Positions 18,535 through 25,467 of a stretch of 39,144 nt of DNA are shown in pieces. The stretch is from Chloroflexota bacterium. Lineage in GTDB: Bacteria; Chloroflexota; Limnocylindria; Limnocylindrales; CSP1-4. A program made the translations under genes and the position numbers. The notes beneath the pieces were generated by a model. That model did not search any database and was not told the origin of the DNA. It saw nothing but the letters and a program-made list of their open reading frames with translations. Each line of letters begins with the position of its first letter. The first letter of the stretch is position 1. The DNA lies in contig JAKOQS010000017.1 of NCBI GenBank assembly GCA_029778235.1, positions 1 through 39,144 of the forward strand, given 5' to 3'.

Positions 18535-19617
18535 ATGGACGGACGGACGACGGACCCCGGGTCGACCCTGACCCCACGTGCGCTGCGGCGGCTGGTGGAG
18601 GCGATGCCGAAGGCCGAGCTCCACCTGCACCTCGACGGTGCCCTGCTCCCGGCGACCGCGCTCGACCTCGCGCGGACGCGCGGCGTGGATGCCCCGCGGG
18701 ACTTCGCGGGGATGGCCGCCGTCCTCGTCGCTCCGATGCCGTGCCGCGACCAGGACCAGCTCCTCGACGCCTTCGACCTGCCGGTGGCCCTCCTGCAGGA
18801 TGCCGACGCCCTGTCGCGCGTCACCCGCGAGCTCGTGGGGCTGGAGGCGGCCGAGGGCGTCCGCTACGCGGAGATCCGGTGGGCCCCGGCCCTGCACACG
18901 GACCGCGGGATGGCCCTGGCGGACGGGATCGCGGCGGTCTGCGACGGGGCCGCGGCCGGCGCGGCTGAGACGGGCGTGGTGGTCCGGCTCATCTGCACGG
19001 CCATGCGGTCGCACGAGCCGGAGGCCAATGTCCGGCTCGCCGAGGTCGCGGCGCGGTTCCGCGACCGCGGCCTGACGGGGTTCGACCTCGCGGGGCGCGA
19101 AGAGCGCTACCCGGACGCGGCGGCCCACCGCCGGGCCTTCGAGGCCGCGCGGGTGGGTGGGCTCCGGATCACCCTCCACGCGGGCGAGTGGGGCGGCGCC
19201 GACCAGGTGCGGCGCGCGCTCGCGCTGGACCCGGAGCGGATCGCCCACGGCCCGGGGACCATCGACGATCCGGCGCTCGTGGCCGAGCTCCGCGCCCGCG
19301 GCGTGGTCCTCGACCTGACCCCGACGAGCAACTGGCAGGCGGGCATCGTCCCATCCGTGGCGGAGCATCCCCTCGCCCGGCTCCATCGCGCCGGCGTGCG
19401 GGTGACGCTGAGCACCGACGACCCCACCGTCTCGGACGTCCGCCTGACGGACGAGTACGAGAACGCGGTCGGGCGCATCGGCCTGACGGCGGCGGAGCTG
19501 TGGGCGATCGACCGGCTGGCTCTCGACGTGGCCTTCGCGGATCCGGACGACCTGGCGCCTCTCCGCGGAGCGTTCGACGCGTGGGCGTCTGGGATCCCGG
19601 AGCTGGCTCCCGCGTAG
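18535..19617 (+). CDS. add: Adenosine deaminase
   Basis: Hydrolyses adenosine to inosine in the cytoplasm (purine salvage). 360 aa, family length. The zinc site and catalytic residues are complete: H30 and H32 with D34 in HLHLDG, H215 and E218 in HAGE, H238 in RIAHGPG, and D295-D296 in STDDP. SNWQ stands where many enzymes have SN, before the partner loop. Adenine or N6-substituted adenine deaminases of the same family cannot be fully excluded. The ATG at 18535 is favoured because a TAGCAT -10 ends 6 bases before it, the geometry of a leaderless mRNA; there is no Shine-Dalgarno. The gene ends 15 bp from the convergent HAD phosphatase gene. Confidence 0.93.
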   Translation: MDGRTTDPGSTLTPRALRRLVEAMPKAELHLHLDGALLPATALDLARTRGVDAPRDFAGMAAVLVAPMPCRDQDQLLDAFDLPVALLQDADALSRVTRELVGLEAAEGVRYAEIRWAPALHTDRGMALADGIAAVCDGAAAGAAETGVVVRLICTAMRSHEPEANVRLAEVAARFRDRGLTGFDLAGREERYPDAAAHRRAFEAARVGGLRITLHAGEWGGADQVRRALALDPERIAHGPGTIDDPALVAELRARGVVLDLTPTSNWQAGIVPSVAEHPLARLHRAGVRVTLSTDDPTVSDVRLTDEYENAVGRIGLTAAELWAIDRLALDVAFADPDDLAPLRGAFDAWASGIPELAPA

Positions 19618-19632
19618 CGGCTCTGTCGGGCC

Positions 19633-20469
19633 TCAGCCCGCGAGGCGCGCCAGGACGGCCCGCAGTTCCGCCGCATCGCGGGCGACCGCCGTCGGGTGCT
19701 GGGAGGCCGGCAGCTCGTCGAGGTGCTCGACCGTCGTCACGCCCGTGAGCAGCAGGACGGACGCGACACCGGCGGCGTGGGCGGCGGGGATGTCCGTCTG
19801 GAGGCTGTCGCCGATGACCACGGCGCCGTCGAGCGGGAGGCCCACGGCGTCCGCGGCGACCTCGAGGAGGAGCGGGCCCGGCTTGCCGATCGAGACCGGC
19901 GCCACGCCGGATGCGACCTCGACGGCCGCGACGATCGAGCCGGCACCGGGCACGAACCCGTACTCGGTGGGGAACACCGGGTCGCGGTTCGTCGCGAGGA
20001 AGAGGGCGCCGGCGCGGATGCAGGCGCTCGCGACGGCGAGCCGTCCATAGTCGAAGCCCCGGTCCAGGCCCACGACGACCGCCTGCGGGTCGCCGGCGGC
20101 CGCCACGCGCAGCGCGCCGTCCGTGATCGTGTCCGCGACCTCGCCCGCGGGGAAGACCGTGAGGCCGACCTCGCGAAGCTCGGCCACGAGCCCCGGCGTG
20201 CCCACGGCGAGCACGCGGTCGACCCGCGGCTCGAGCGACGCGAGGTGGACGGCGGTGGCGCGGGCCGATGTCACGATCCGCGAGATGTCGGCGGGCGCGC
20301 CGATCGCCGCGAGCCGGGGCATGTAGTCCGCGCGGTGCCGGGTGGAGTTGTTCGTCACGTAGACGACCACGTCGCCGGCAGCGGCTCGCTCGGTCAGGAG
20401 CTCCGGGACGCCCGGAACGGCGGCGCGTCCGCGCCAGACGGTGCCGTCGAGGTCCACGAGGAGGAGCAT
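19633..20469 (-). CDS. HAD-IIA family hydrolase (NagD/4-nitrophenylphosphatase-like)
   Basis: A cytoplasmic phosphatase of the HAD superfamily, probably acting on small phosphometabolites such as 2-phosphoglycolate or sugar phosphates; the exact substrate is not visible. 278 aa. Motif I is DLDGT with D6 nucleophile and D8 acid/base, motif II VTNNS, the C2 cap region includes ATNRDPVFPTEYGFVPGAG, motif III lysine is in GKPGPLLLE and motif IV is VIGDSLQTDI. The order and cap type (between motifs II and III) define subclass IIA. ATG 20469 is preceded 8 bases upstream by a minus-strand TAGCAT box (20478-20483), again a leaderless arrangement. It is divergent from the YacP-like gene. Confidence 0.9.
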   Translation of the reverse strand: MLLLVDLDGTVWRGRAAVPGVPELLTERAAAGDVVVYVTNNSTRHRADYMPRLAAIGAPADISRIVTSARATAVHLASLEPRVDRVLAVGTPGLVAELREVGLTVFPAGEVADTITDGALRVAAAGDPQAVVVGLDRGFDYGRLAVASACIRAGALFLATNRDPVFPTEYGFVPGAGSIVAAVEVASGVAPVSIGKPGPLLLEVAADAVGLPLDGAVVIGDSLQTDIPAAHAAGVASVLLLTGVTTVEHLDELPASQHPTAVARDAAELRAVLARLAG

Positions 20470-20489
20470 CGTCGTCGATGCTACCGGAC

Positions 20490-20530
20490 GGGTCCCCGGG
20501 CGCGCGCGGCCGTCGGGGATCCGGGGACCC
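20490..20530. repeat. Perfect 10-bp inverted repeat in a divergent intergenic region
   Basis: GGGTCCCCGG at 20490-20499 and its exact complement CCGGGGACCC at 20521-20530 flank a 21-bp loop. The repeat lies next to the HAD promoter. The remaining 140 bp of the 202-bp gap hold only the TACACT box at 20659-20664. Confidence 0.4.
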
Positions 20531-20658
20531 CTCCGGCCGGCGGCCGACGACGGCCGCGACGGCCGCGGCCGTTCACCCCGCTGACCAGCGCCGCGGCGAC
20601 GGACGCCGCGGCGGCGGCCCCGGCACGCGGCCGCCACGGTCGCCACGGCGGCCGCGCG

Positions 20659-20664
20659 TACACT
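20659..20664 (+). promoter_or_regulatory. -10 box of the YacP-like gene (leaderless)
   Basis: TACACT ends 7 bases before ATG 20672, so transcription is expected to start at the start codon itself. No Shine-Dalgarno is present. Confidence 0.5.
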
Positions 20665-20671
20665 GACGTCG

Positions 20672-21229
20672 ATGGCCCGGCCCGACCCGTTCCTCGTCGC
20701 CACGCTGTTCGTCGTGGACGGCCGCAACGTCCTCGCGGCCATGCGGCGCGCCGGCGGTGAGCTCCCCGAGCAGGCGCTGCTCAGCCGGCTCTGGACGGTG
20801 GTCGGGCCGAGGACGCGGATCCTCGTGGTCTTCGACGGGATGCGCGATGGCGGCGCCGTGATCCCCGAGCGGTCGAGCCGCCTGGGCGTGCGGTGGAGCC
20901 GCCACGAGTCCGCGGACGACCTCATCGTCCGGATCGTCGCCGACGCGCCCGACGGGACGCTGGTGGCGACCGACGACATCGAGCTCGGGGGGCGCGTCCG
21001 CGCCTTGGGCGCCTCCTCGGTGCGGTCGCGCGACCTCGTCGAGCGATTCGCCCGGCAGCGCGCGTCGGCGCCGGCGGTGGGCCACGCACGGCCGACGCCG
21101 CCCGCGCACCCGGCGGGCGCGCTGCCGGGTGACGACGGGGGCGATGGAGACGAGCGGCCGAGATGGAGGCCGGGTCGCGGTGCCACCAGGAAGACGGGCA
21201 ACCCGAAGCGCGGCCGACGCGTGCCATGA
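20672..21229 (+). CDS. YacP-like NYN-domain (PIN-fold) RNase
   Basis: A 185-aa protein of the NYN/YacP group, which in Bacillus (Rae1) is a ribosome-associated endoribonuclease. The PIN-like acidic residues are in place: VVDGRNV (D16, N19) at the N-terminus, VVFDGM around residue 55, SADDLIVRIV about 90 and VATDDIEL about 110. The C-terminal 50 residues are a basic Pro/Gly/Arg tail, probably disordered and possibly RNA-binding. The start is ATG 20672, supported by the leaderless promoter box. Its end overlaps, out of frame, the region just before the secreted hydrolase gene, whose start lies 35 bp downstream on the same strand. Confidence 0.8.
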   Translation: MARPDPFLVATLFVVDGRNVLAAMRRAGGELPEQALLSRLWTVVGPRTRILVVFDGMRDGGAVIPERSSRLGVRWSRHESADDLIVRIVADAPDGTLVATDDIELGGRVRALGASSVRSRDLVERFARQRASAPAVGHARPTPPAHPAGALPGDDGGDGDERPRWRPGRGATRKTGNPKRGRRVP

Positions 21230-21264
21230 TGCGGGCGGCGGCCGGCGCCGCGGAGGAGGGGACG

Positions 21265-23208
21265 ATGAACGGGGATCGATGTGCGACCCGGATGACCGCC
21301 GTGGTGGTCGGGCTGCTCGCGATGTGCCTGGTGGCCCCCGCGAGCGTCGCGGCCGCTGGGTCCGGTGCGTCACCGGCCAGCGGACTGCGGAGCGCGGCCG
21401 TCGAGATCGCGTGCGAGGACAGCGCCTTCACGTGCGTCACGCTGTCCGTCCCGCGGGATCACTTCGCGTCGGCGGCCTCGACCGAGTCGATCCACGTGAC
21501 CTTCGCGATCCATCGCGCCGTGGGAGCGCGGATGGGTGTCTGGGTCACCGCGACCGGCGGCCCCGGGTCGTCGGGCATCCTTGCCGCGGACAGCTACATG
21601 GCGACGATGGACCCGCGGATCGTCGACGCGTACGACATCGTGTTCTTCGACCAGCGCGGCGTCGGGCTGTCCGAGCCCCTCGCCTGCCCGCGGGCGGCGG
21701 CGCGCTTCTACCTCTCCCCGGCAGACGCGCGTGATCCGCGCCAGGAGCCGGCGGTCCTTTCCGCCGCGCGGTCCTTCGCCGCGAGCTGCGTCGCGGAATC
21801 GGGGGTGGACCCTGCGGTGCTGCCGTCCTTCGCGACACGGCAGGCGGTCGAGGACCTGGAGGCGTTCCGGCGCTACCTCGGGGTCGACCGGCTCGACCTG
21901 TACGGGGAGAGCTACGGCACCCAGTTCGTCCAGACGTACGCCCTGGCGCACCCGGACCGGGTCAGGTCGCTGATCCTCGACGGACCGGTGGACCTGACGC
22001 TGCCCCTCGACGAGGTCTGGCCGGAGGCCGTCCGGGCGATGGACCGCACCCTCGTCCGGACCCTCGATGCATGCGACGCGGATCCCGCCTGCCGGGCCGA
22101 CGTGACGGGCCGGACCGCCCTCGGTGCGTACGACAGCCTCGCGGCAAGGCTCTCGCGGAGCCCGGCCCGCGTGGCCTTCCCGCTGGCGAGCGGGAAGTCG
22201 CAGGTGCGTCGCTTCTGGGCGACGCACCTGGAGACGGTCGCCCTCAACGACATGTACGGGCAATGGGGCCGGATGGAGCTCCAGCGGGTGATCGCGGCCG
22301 CCTCGCGGGGGAACCTCGTCCCTGCCCAGCGGTCGCTCGCCGTCGACGTCGCCATGGACCCGGAGACGCTGACCGTGACCCCCGACCCATCCTGGTCGGA
22401 CGCCGCGTACTACGCGATCGAGTGCGCGGACTACTCGATGCCCGGGCCCACGCCCGACGCGCGCGCCCGAGCCTTCCTGGAGGCCGGCCGGGCCGCGGGC
22501 GCGGCGGCGGCGCGCCTCGGGAGGGTGATGTTCGACGACCTGCCGTGTGCCTACTGGCCGGCCGGATCCGCGAACGACACGCGACCCGGCCGGATCGTCG
22601 ACCATGCGTACCCGCTCGTCGTGCTCGTCGCCGACACGGATCCGATCACGCCGATCGAGGGCGCCGAGCGGATCGTGTCACGAGCGCCCGGCGCCCGCCT
22701 GGTGGTCCAGACGGGTGGCCCGCACGTCCTCTACGGGCGCGGCGTGGCATGCGTGGACGACATCGTGACGGCTCTGCTCGCCGACGGGTCGCTCCCACCG
22801 CCGCGGACGACGTGCGACGGCGATCTCGTGGACGCCTACCTTCCTCTGCCGCCGGTCTCGCGGTCGGCGGCCGTCGACCCCCTCGCGATGGCGACGGCGG
22901 TGGACGACTGGATCGCGATGCTCCCGGCCTACGCGTGGTGGGACGGAGGCGACGGCGGGGCGGCAGGGTGCGACTTCGGCGGGCGGTTCGCCTTCGCCGC
23001 TCGTGGCGATGCGGTGGAGCTCTCGATGCGGCGGTGCGCGCTGACACCGAGGCTGCCTCTGACCGTGGCCGGCCGCGTCGATCCCACTGGCGCCGTGCGA
23101 CTGGTGATCTCGTGCGATCTCGGCACGCTCGTGTACCGGCGCAGCGAGGGTGGTGCCCTCCGCGTGACGGGCACCTGGAGGGGGCGTGCCGTCGACGTCC
23201 GCGGCTGA
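21265..23208 (+). CDS. Secreted alpha/beta-hydrolase, tripeptidyl/prolyl aminopeptidase-like (S33)
   Basis: A secreted or cell-wall-associated serine peptidase resembling Streptomyces tripeptidyl aminopeptidases. 647 aa with a signal peptide at residues 1-30 (MTAVVVGLLAMCLVAPASVAAA). The oxyanion region GGPGSSG is at 98-104 and FFDQRGVGLSE at 128-137. The nucleophile elbow is GESYG with S216, the acid is D459 in ADTDPITP and the histidine is H487 in GGPHVLYG. The C-terminal 100 or so residues after the catalytic histidine form an extra beta-rich domain not needed for the fold. GGAGGAGGGG lies a few bases before ATG 21265, one of the strongest ribosome-binding sites in the window. Confidence 0.88.
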   Translation: MNGDRCATRMTAVVVGLLAMCLVAPASVAAAGSGASPASGLRSAAVEIACEDSAFTCVTLSVPRDHFASAASTESIHVTFAIHRAVGARMGVWVTATGGPGSSGILAADSYMATMDPRIVDAYDIVFFDQRGVGLSEPLACPRAAARFYLSPADARDPRQEPAVLSAARSFAASCVAESGVDPAVLPSFATRQAVEDLEAFRRYLGVDRLDLYGESYGTQFVQTYALAHPDRVRSLILDGPVDLTLPLDEVWPEAVRAMDRTLVRTLDACDADPACRADVTGRTALGAYDSLAARLSRSPARVAFPLASGKSQVRRFWATHLETVALNDMYGQWGRMELQRVIAAASRGNLVPAQRSLAVDVAMDPETLTVTPDPSWSDAAYYAIECADYSMPGPTPDARARAFLEAGRAAGAAAARLGRVMFDDLPCAYWPAGSANDTRPGRIVDHAYPLVVLVADTDPITPIEGAERIVSRAPGARLVVQTGGPHVLYGRGVACVDDIVTALLADGSLPPPRTTCDGDLVDAYLPLPPVSRSAAVDPLAMATAVDDWIAMLPAYAWWDGGDGGAAGCDFGGRFAFAARGDAVELSMRRCALTPRLPLTVAGRVDPTGAVRLVISCDLGTLVYRRSEGGALRVTGTWRGRAVDVRG

Positions 23209-23237
23209 CGGGTCGTCACCCGGCCCCGTCCCGATGC

Positions 23238-23243
23238 TAGGAT
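23238..23243 (+). promoter_or_regulatory. -10 box deciding a GTG start (leaderless)
   Basis: TAGGAT ends 7 bases before GTG 23251. The alternative ATG at 23242 lies inside the box itself and so could not be transcribed from this promoter. Confidence 0.5.
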
Positions 23244-23250
23244 GCGCCCC

Positions 23251-23724
23251 GTGGACCCCACCTCCGAGCTCGGCCAGATCTGGAACCAGCTCATCGAGTT
23301 CCTGGCGAAGATCGTCTCGCCCGACTGGGGCGCGCTCGTCAACCTGATCCCCGTCTTCCTGGCGCCGCTCGTCCTCCTGTTCGTCGCGGCCGTCGTCCTC
23401 GCGTGGTTCGCGTACGGCGTGCGCAAGCCGCGCGCCCGGACCCGCTTCCTGCTCGGCGCGCGCCGGGCGGAGGTCCTCCCCGACGGCACGGCGCTCTTCC
23501 CGGCCGGCTACCCGTTCGACGCGGCGAAGGCGCTCGTCTACCCCGCCGGCACGGTGCGCGGCGACGACGGCGCCCCGCTCTCGGTCGTCTGCCCGCTGTG
23601 CAAGGTGGAGCGCAGCGCAGAGCTCGTCACGTGCGGCAACTGCGGCCTGGTGCTCCGGATCGACGCGCCGACCCCGGTGGCGGCACCCCCAGGCCCGCCG
23701 GCGGGCGGCGCAGCCGTCGCCTGA
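23251..23724 (+). CDS. Single-pass membrane protein with a C-terminal zinc ribbon
   Basis: Function not recognised. 157 aa. An amphipathic N-terminus (LGQIWNQLIEFLAKIV) leads into one transmembrane helix at about residues 32-55 (IPVFLAPLVLLFVAAVVLAW). The soluble part carries RFLLGARRAEVLPDGTALF and ends in a Cys4 zinc ribbon, CPLC (C114, C117) and CGNC (C128, C131), followed by a Pro/Ala tail. The start GTG 23251 is chosen over ATG 23242 because of the promoter box at 23238-23243. It sits 20 bp before ccsB on the same strand, so a role in membrane redox or cytochrome maturation is possible; that is guilt by association only. Confidence 0.75.
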   Translation: MDPTSELGQIWNQLIEFLAKIVSPDWGALVNLIPVFLAPLVLLFVAAVVLAWFAYGVRKPRARTRFLLGARRAEVLPDGTALFPAGYPFDAAKALVYPAGTVRGDDGAPLSVVCPLCKVERSAELVTCGNCGLVLRIDAPTPVAAPPGPPAGGAAVA

Positions 23725-23744
23725 CCCGTCCCCACCGCGTCCCC

Positions 23745-24671
23745 ATGGCATCCGCGTCCTTCTACCTCACCGTCGTCGGGACGATCCTCCTGGCCCTCGC
23801 GTTCGCTGCGCACGTCGCGCACGCGGTGCTGCTCGCCTCGGGACGTCGTGTCGCCGTCCTCGCGCCACAGGCCGCACCCGCGTTCGCCGGCGTGGTCACC
23901 GGCAGCTTCGTCGAGCGCGAGATCTCCACGTCGGACGGATCCGAGCGCGACCGGAGCGCGGTCGCAGGGATCGCCTGGGCTCTCGCGGTCGTGGCGGCAG
24001 CGGCGCTCGGCGCGGCGCTCGTCCTGCGCGGCATCGTCGTCGGGCGGGGTCCGTGGGGGAGCCTGTACGAGTTCACCGTCGCGTTCGCCTTCGGGATCCC
24101 CCTGGGCTACGCGGTGGTCGCCTGGCGGTATCCCATCCGATCCATCGGCGCCGTCCCACTCGGGATCGCCCTCGCGCTCGCGCTGTATGCGTTCTCGCTC
24201 CCGTCGCAGGTCGAGCAGCTCGTGCCCGCGCTGCAGAACCCGCCGCTGCTGACGATCCACGTGGGCTTCGCGATGATCGCCTACGGGATCTTCGCGGTGA
24301 GCTTCGCCGCGGGCGTCGGGTACCTCGTCCAGGGGCGCGAGGACCGGTTCGCCTGGCTCCCCTCGCACCGGACGCTCGACGAGGTCGCCTACCGCGCGGT
24401 CGTGGTCGGCTTCCCGATCTTCGCGACGATGATCGTCCTCGGGAGCTGGTGGGCCTCGATCGCCTGGAGCCGCTGGTGGGGCTGGGACCCCAAGGAGACC
24501 GCCGCCCTGGTCACGTGGCTGGTGTACGCCGTCTATCTCCACGCGCGCAACCAGCGCGGCTGGAGCGGCCGGCCGGCGGCGCTCATCCTGGTCGTGGGCT
24601 TCGTGATGGTCCTCGTCACGTACAGCGGCAACCTCTGGTTCAGCGGCCTGCACGCGTACTCGGGCCTGTAG
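23745..24671 (+). CDS. ccsB: Cytochrome c biogenesis protein CcsB/ResC (system II heme lyase component)
   Basis: A polytopic membrane protein of the heme-handling family that delivers heme for c-type cytochrome maturation outside the membrane. 308 aa with about eight hydrophobic segments. The tryptophan-rich heme motif is SRWWGWDPKE at residues 242-251. Candidate heme-ligand histidines flank it: TIHVGFAMIAYG before, YLHARN and GLHAY (H303) after. CcmC-type cytochrome assembly proteins share this motif, but the length and C-terminus fit CcsB/ResC. The partner CcsA/ResB is not in the window. The ATG at 23745 has no clear Shine-Dalgarno; translation may be coupled to the zinc-ribbon gene 20 bp upstream. 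Confidence 0.9.
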   Translation: MASASFYLTVVGTILLALAFAAHVAHAVLLASGRRVAVLAPQAAPAFAGVVTGSFVEREISTSDGSERDRSAVAGIAWALAVVAAAALGAALVLRGIVVGRGPWGSLYEFTVAFAFGIPLGYAVVAWRYPIRSIGAVPLGIALALALYAFSLPSQVEQLVPALQNPPLLTIHVGFAMIAYGIFAVSFAAGVGYLVQGREDRFAWLPSHRTLDEVAYRAVVVGFPIFATMIVLGSWWASIAWSRWWGWDPKETAALVTWLVYAVYLHARNQRGWSGRPAALILVVGFVMVLVTYSGNLWFSGLHAYSGL

Positions 24672-24676
24672 CCACG

Positions 24677-24715
24677 GCGCCCGCCGCGTTCCGGGGAACG
24701 GCACGCGGCGGGCGC
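24677..24715. terminator. Bidirectional terminator-like hairpin between ccsB and the ABM gene
   Basis: A perfect 13-bp stem, GCGCCCGCCGCGT (24677-24689) with its complement (24703-24715), and a 13-nt loop that itself contains CGTTCC/GGAACG. It lies between convergent genes. There is no T-run on either side. Confidence 0.6.
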
Positions 24716-24734
24716 GCGAAGCGATGAGGACGGC

Positions 24735-25055
24735 TCAGGCGGCCAGGCGTCCGGCCTCCGGCTCCACCTCCCAGTGGGTGACGCGGGTCTCGCGCTCCAC
24801 CAGGTAGGCGGCGTCCTCCGGGAAGAACCGAGCGACCTCCGGCTCCGGACCCGCGAACCGACGGATCGCGGCGAGGTCATCCCAGAACGAGACGAACGTG
24901 AACTCCTCGCGGTCGCCCGCGGTCCGCCGGAGCACGACCACGCCGCGGTTGCCGGGCGTGGCCCGGCACGAGGCCACGCCCGTCCGGTCCAGGTAGGCCG
25001 CGTACCGGTCGCCATCCTCGACGGCCGTCGCACCGCGCCACATCCGTGCGATCAC
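24735..25055 (-). CDS. ABM (antibiotic biosynthesis monooxygenase)-like dimeric alpha-beta barrel protein
   Basis: A 106-aa protein of the ABM/heme-degrading-monooxygenase-like fold. It opens with MWRGATAVEDGDRYAAYL, the strand-helix start of the family, and has VVVLRRTAGDREEFTFVSFWDDLAAIRRFAG, where the FxxxSFW segment followed by a helix is characteristic. The fold hosts small oxygenases and also non-catalytic proteins, and no heme-ligand histidine is evident, so catalysis is unproven. The start codon GTG (25055-25053) overlaps the TGA stop of the small repeat protein gene upstream (GTGA), which is strong evidence for translational coupling in a two-gene operon driven by the promoter at 25439-25467. 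Confidence 0.8.
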   Translation of the reverse strand: MIARMWRGATAVEDGDRYAAYLDRTGVASCRATPGNRGVVVLRRTAGDREEFTFVSFWDDLAAIRRFAGPEPEVARFFPEDAAYLVERETRVTHWEVEPEAGRLAA

Positions 25056-25333
25056 CGCGCACCTCCCTCGGCGCCGAGCGCCCCCTCGCGCACGGCCGGG
25101 CCGACCGTGAGCGCGATCATGAACCCTGCGAGCCGGAGCGCGAGCCGGCGGGTCCGGCGCCGACCGGCCGCACCATCGCCGGCAGCCGAGGTGGCCTGCC
25201 GCGCCTCGCGCGCCTGCCGCGCCTCACGCGCCTCACGCGCCTCGCGCGCCTGCCGCGCGTGCATCTCCGTCCCGGCCCGGCGTGACCGCACGACCTCGTC
25301 CGCCAGGAGGATGATCCCGAACCCCTGCTGCAT
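25052..25333 (-). CDS. Small membrane-associated protein with Ala-Arg-Glu/Gln repeats
   Basis: Function unknown; 93 aa. The N-terminus MQQGFGIILLADEVVRSRRAG is hydrophobic and then basic. The middle (residues about 26-46) is a run of ARE/ARQ triplets, presumably one charged helix. RRLALRLAGFMIALTVG near the C-terminus could be a membrane-dipping helix. The alternative reading frame over the same DNA is Arg-rich and lacks acidic residues, so this frame is preferred. GGAAGGGG lies about 10 bases before ATG 25333. It is the first gene of the operon with the ABM gene and is divergent from the CGNR regulator, which is a candidate to control it. Confidence 0.6.
   Translation of the reverse strand: MQQGFGIILLADEVVRSRRAGTEMHARQAREAREAREARQAREARQATSAAGDGAAGRRRTRRLALRLAGFMIALTVGPAVREGALGAEGGAR
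25202..25255 (-). repeat. 9-bp tandem repeats encoding Ala-Arg-Glu/Gln
   Basis: Six consecutive 9-bp units of the forms CGCCTCGCG, CGCCTGCCG and CGCCTCACG (plus strand) encode the ARE/ARQ run of the 93-aa protein. The unit keeps frame, so copy number could vary without breaking the gene. Confidence 0.8.
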
Positions 25334-25429
25334 CTCAGAGACCCCTTCCCGTCGAGCCGGGTGACGGCCGCGGCCCTCATCTCGCCGTCCACCGCCCGGT
25401 CTCGCCCTAACCAGCGTTTGTGTTTCACT

Positions 25430-25467
25430 GGTGTGCCTACTGTAGCGCAGGTGTGCTAACCTGTCAA
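25430..25467 (-). promoter_or_regulatory. Near-consensus promoter overlapped by two direct repeats (candidate operator)
   Basis: On the minus strand TTGACA (25467-25462) and TACAGT (25444-25439) are separated by exactly 17 bp, the best -35/-10 pair in the window. It would drive the small-protein/ABM operon with a leader of about 100 nt. Two direct repeats, GGTGTGCCTAC (25430-25440) and GGTGTGCTAAC (25450-25460), start 20 bp apart and overlap the -10 and the spacer. The second contains TAACCT (25457-25462), a possible rightward -10 for the CGNR gene. ACCAG (25410-25414) and CTGGT (25428-25432) form a further imperfect dyad. Confidence 0.6.

Noticed and set aside
23242-23250. ATG 23242 as start of the zinc-ribbon protein
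   Set aside because: It lies inside the TAGGAT box and would not be on the transcript; GTG 23251 is 7 nt after the box.
25117-25428. Alternative Arg-rich frame over the small repeat protein
   Set aside because: Almost no acidic residues and no motif; the overlapping frame ends in a GTGA coupling with the ABM gene and looks like a real protein.
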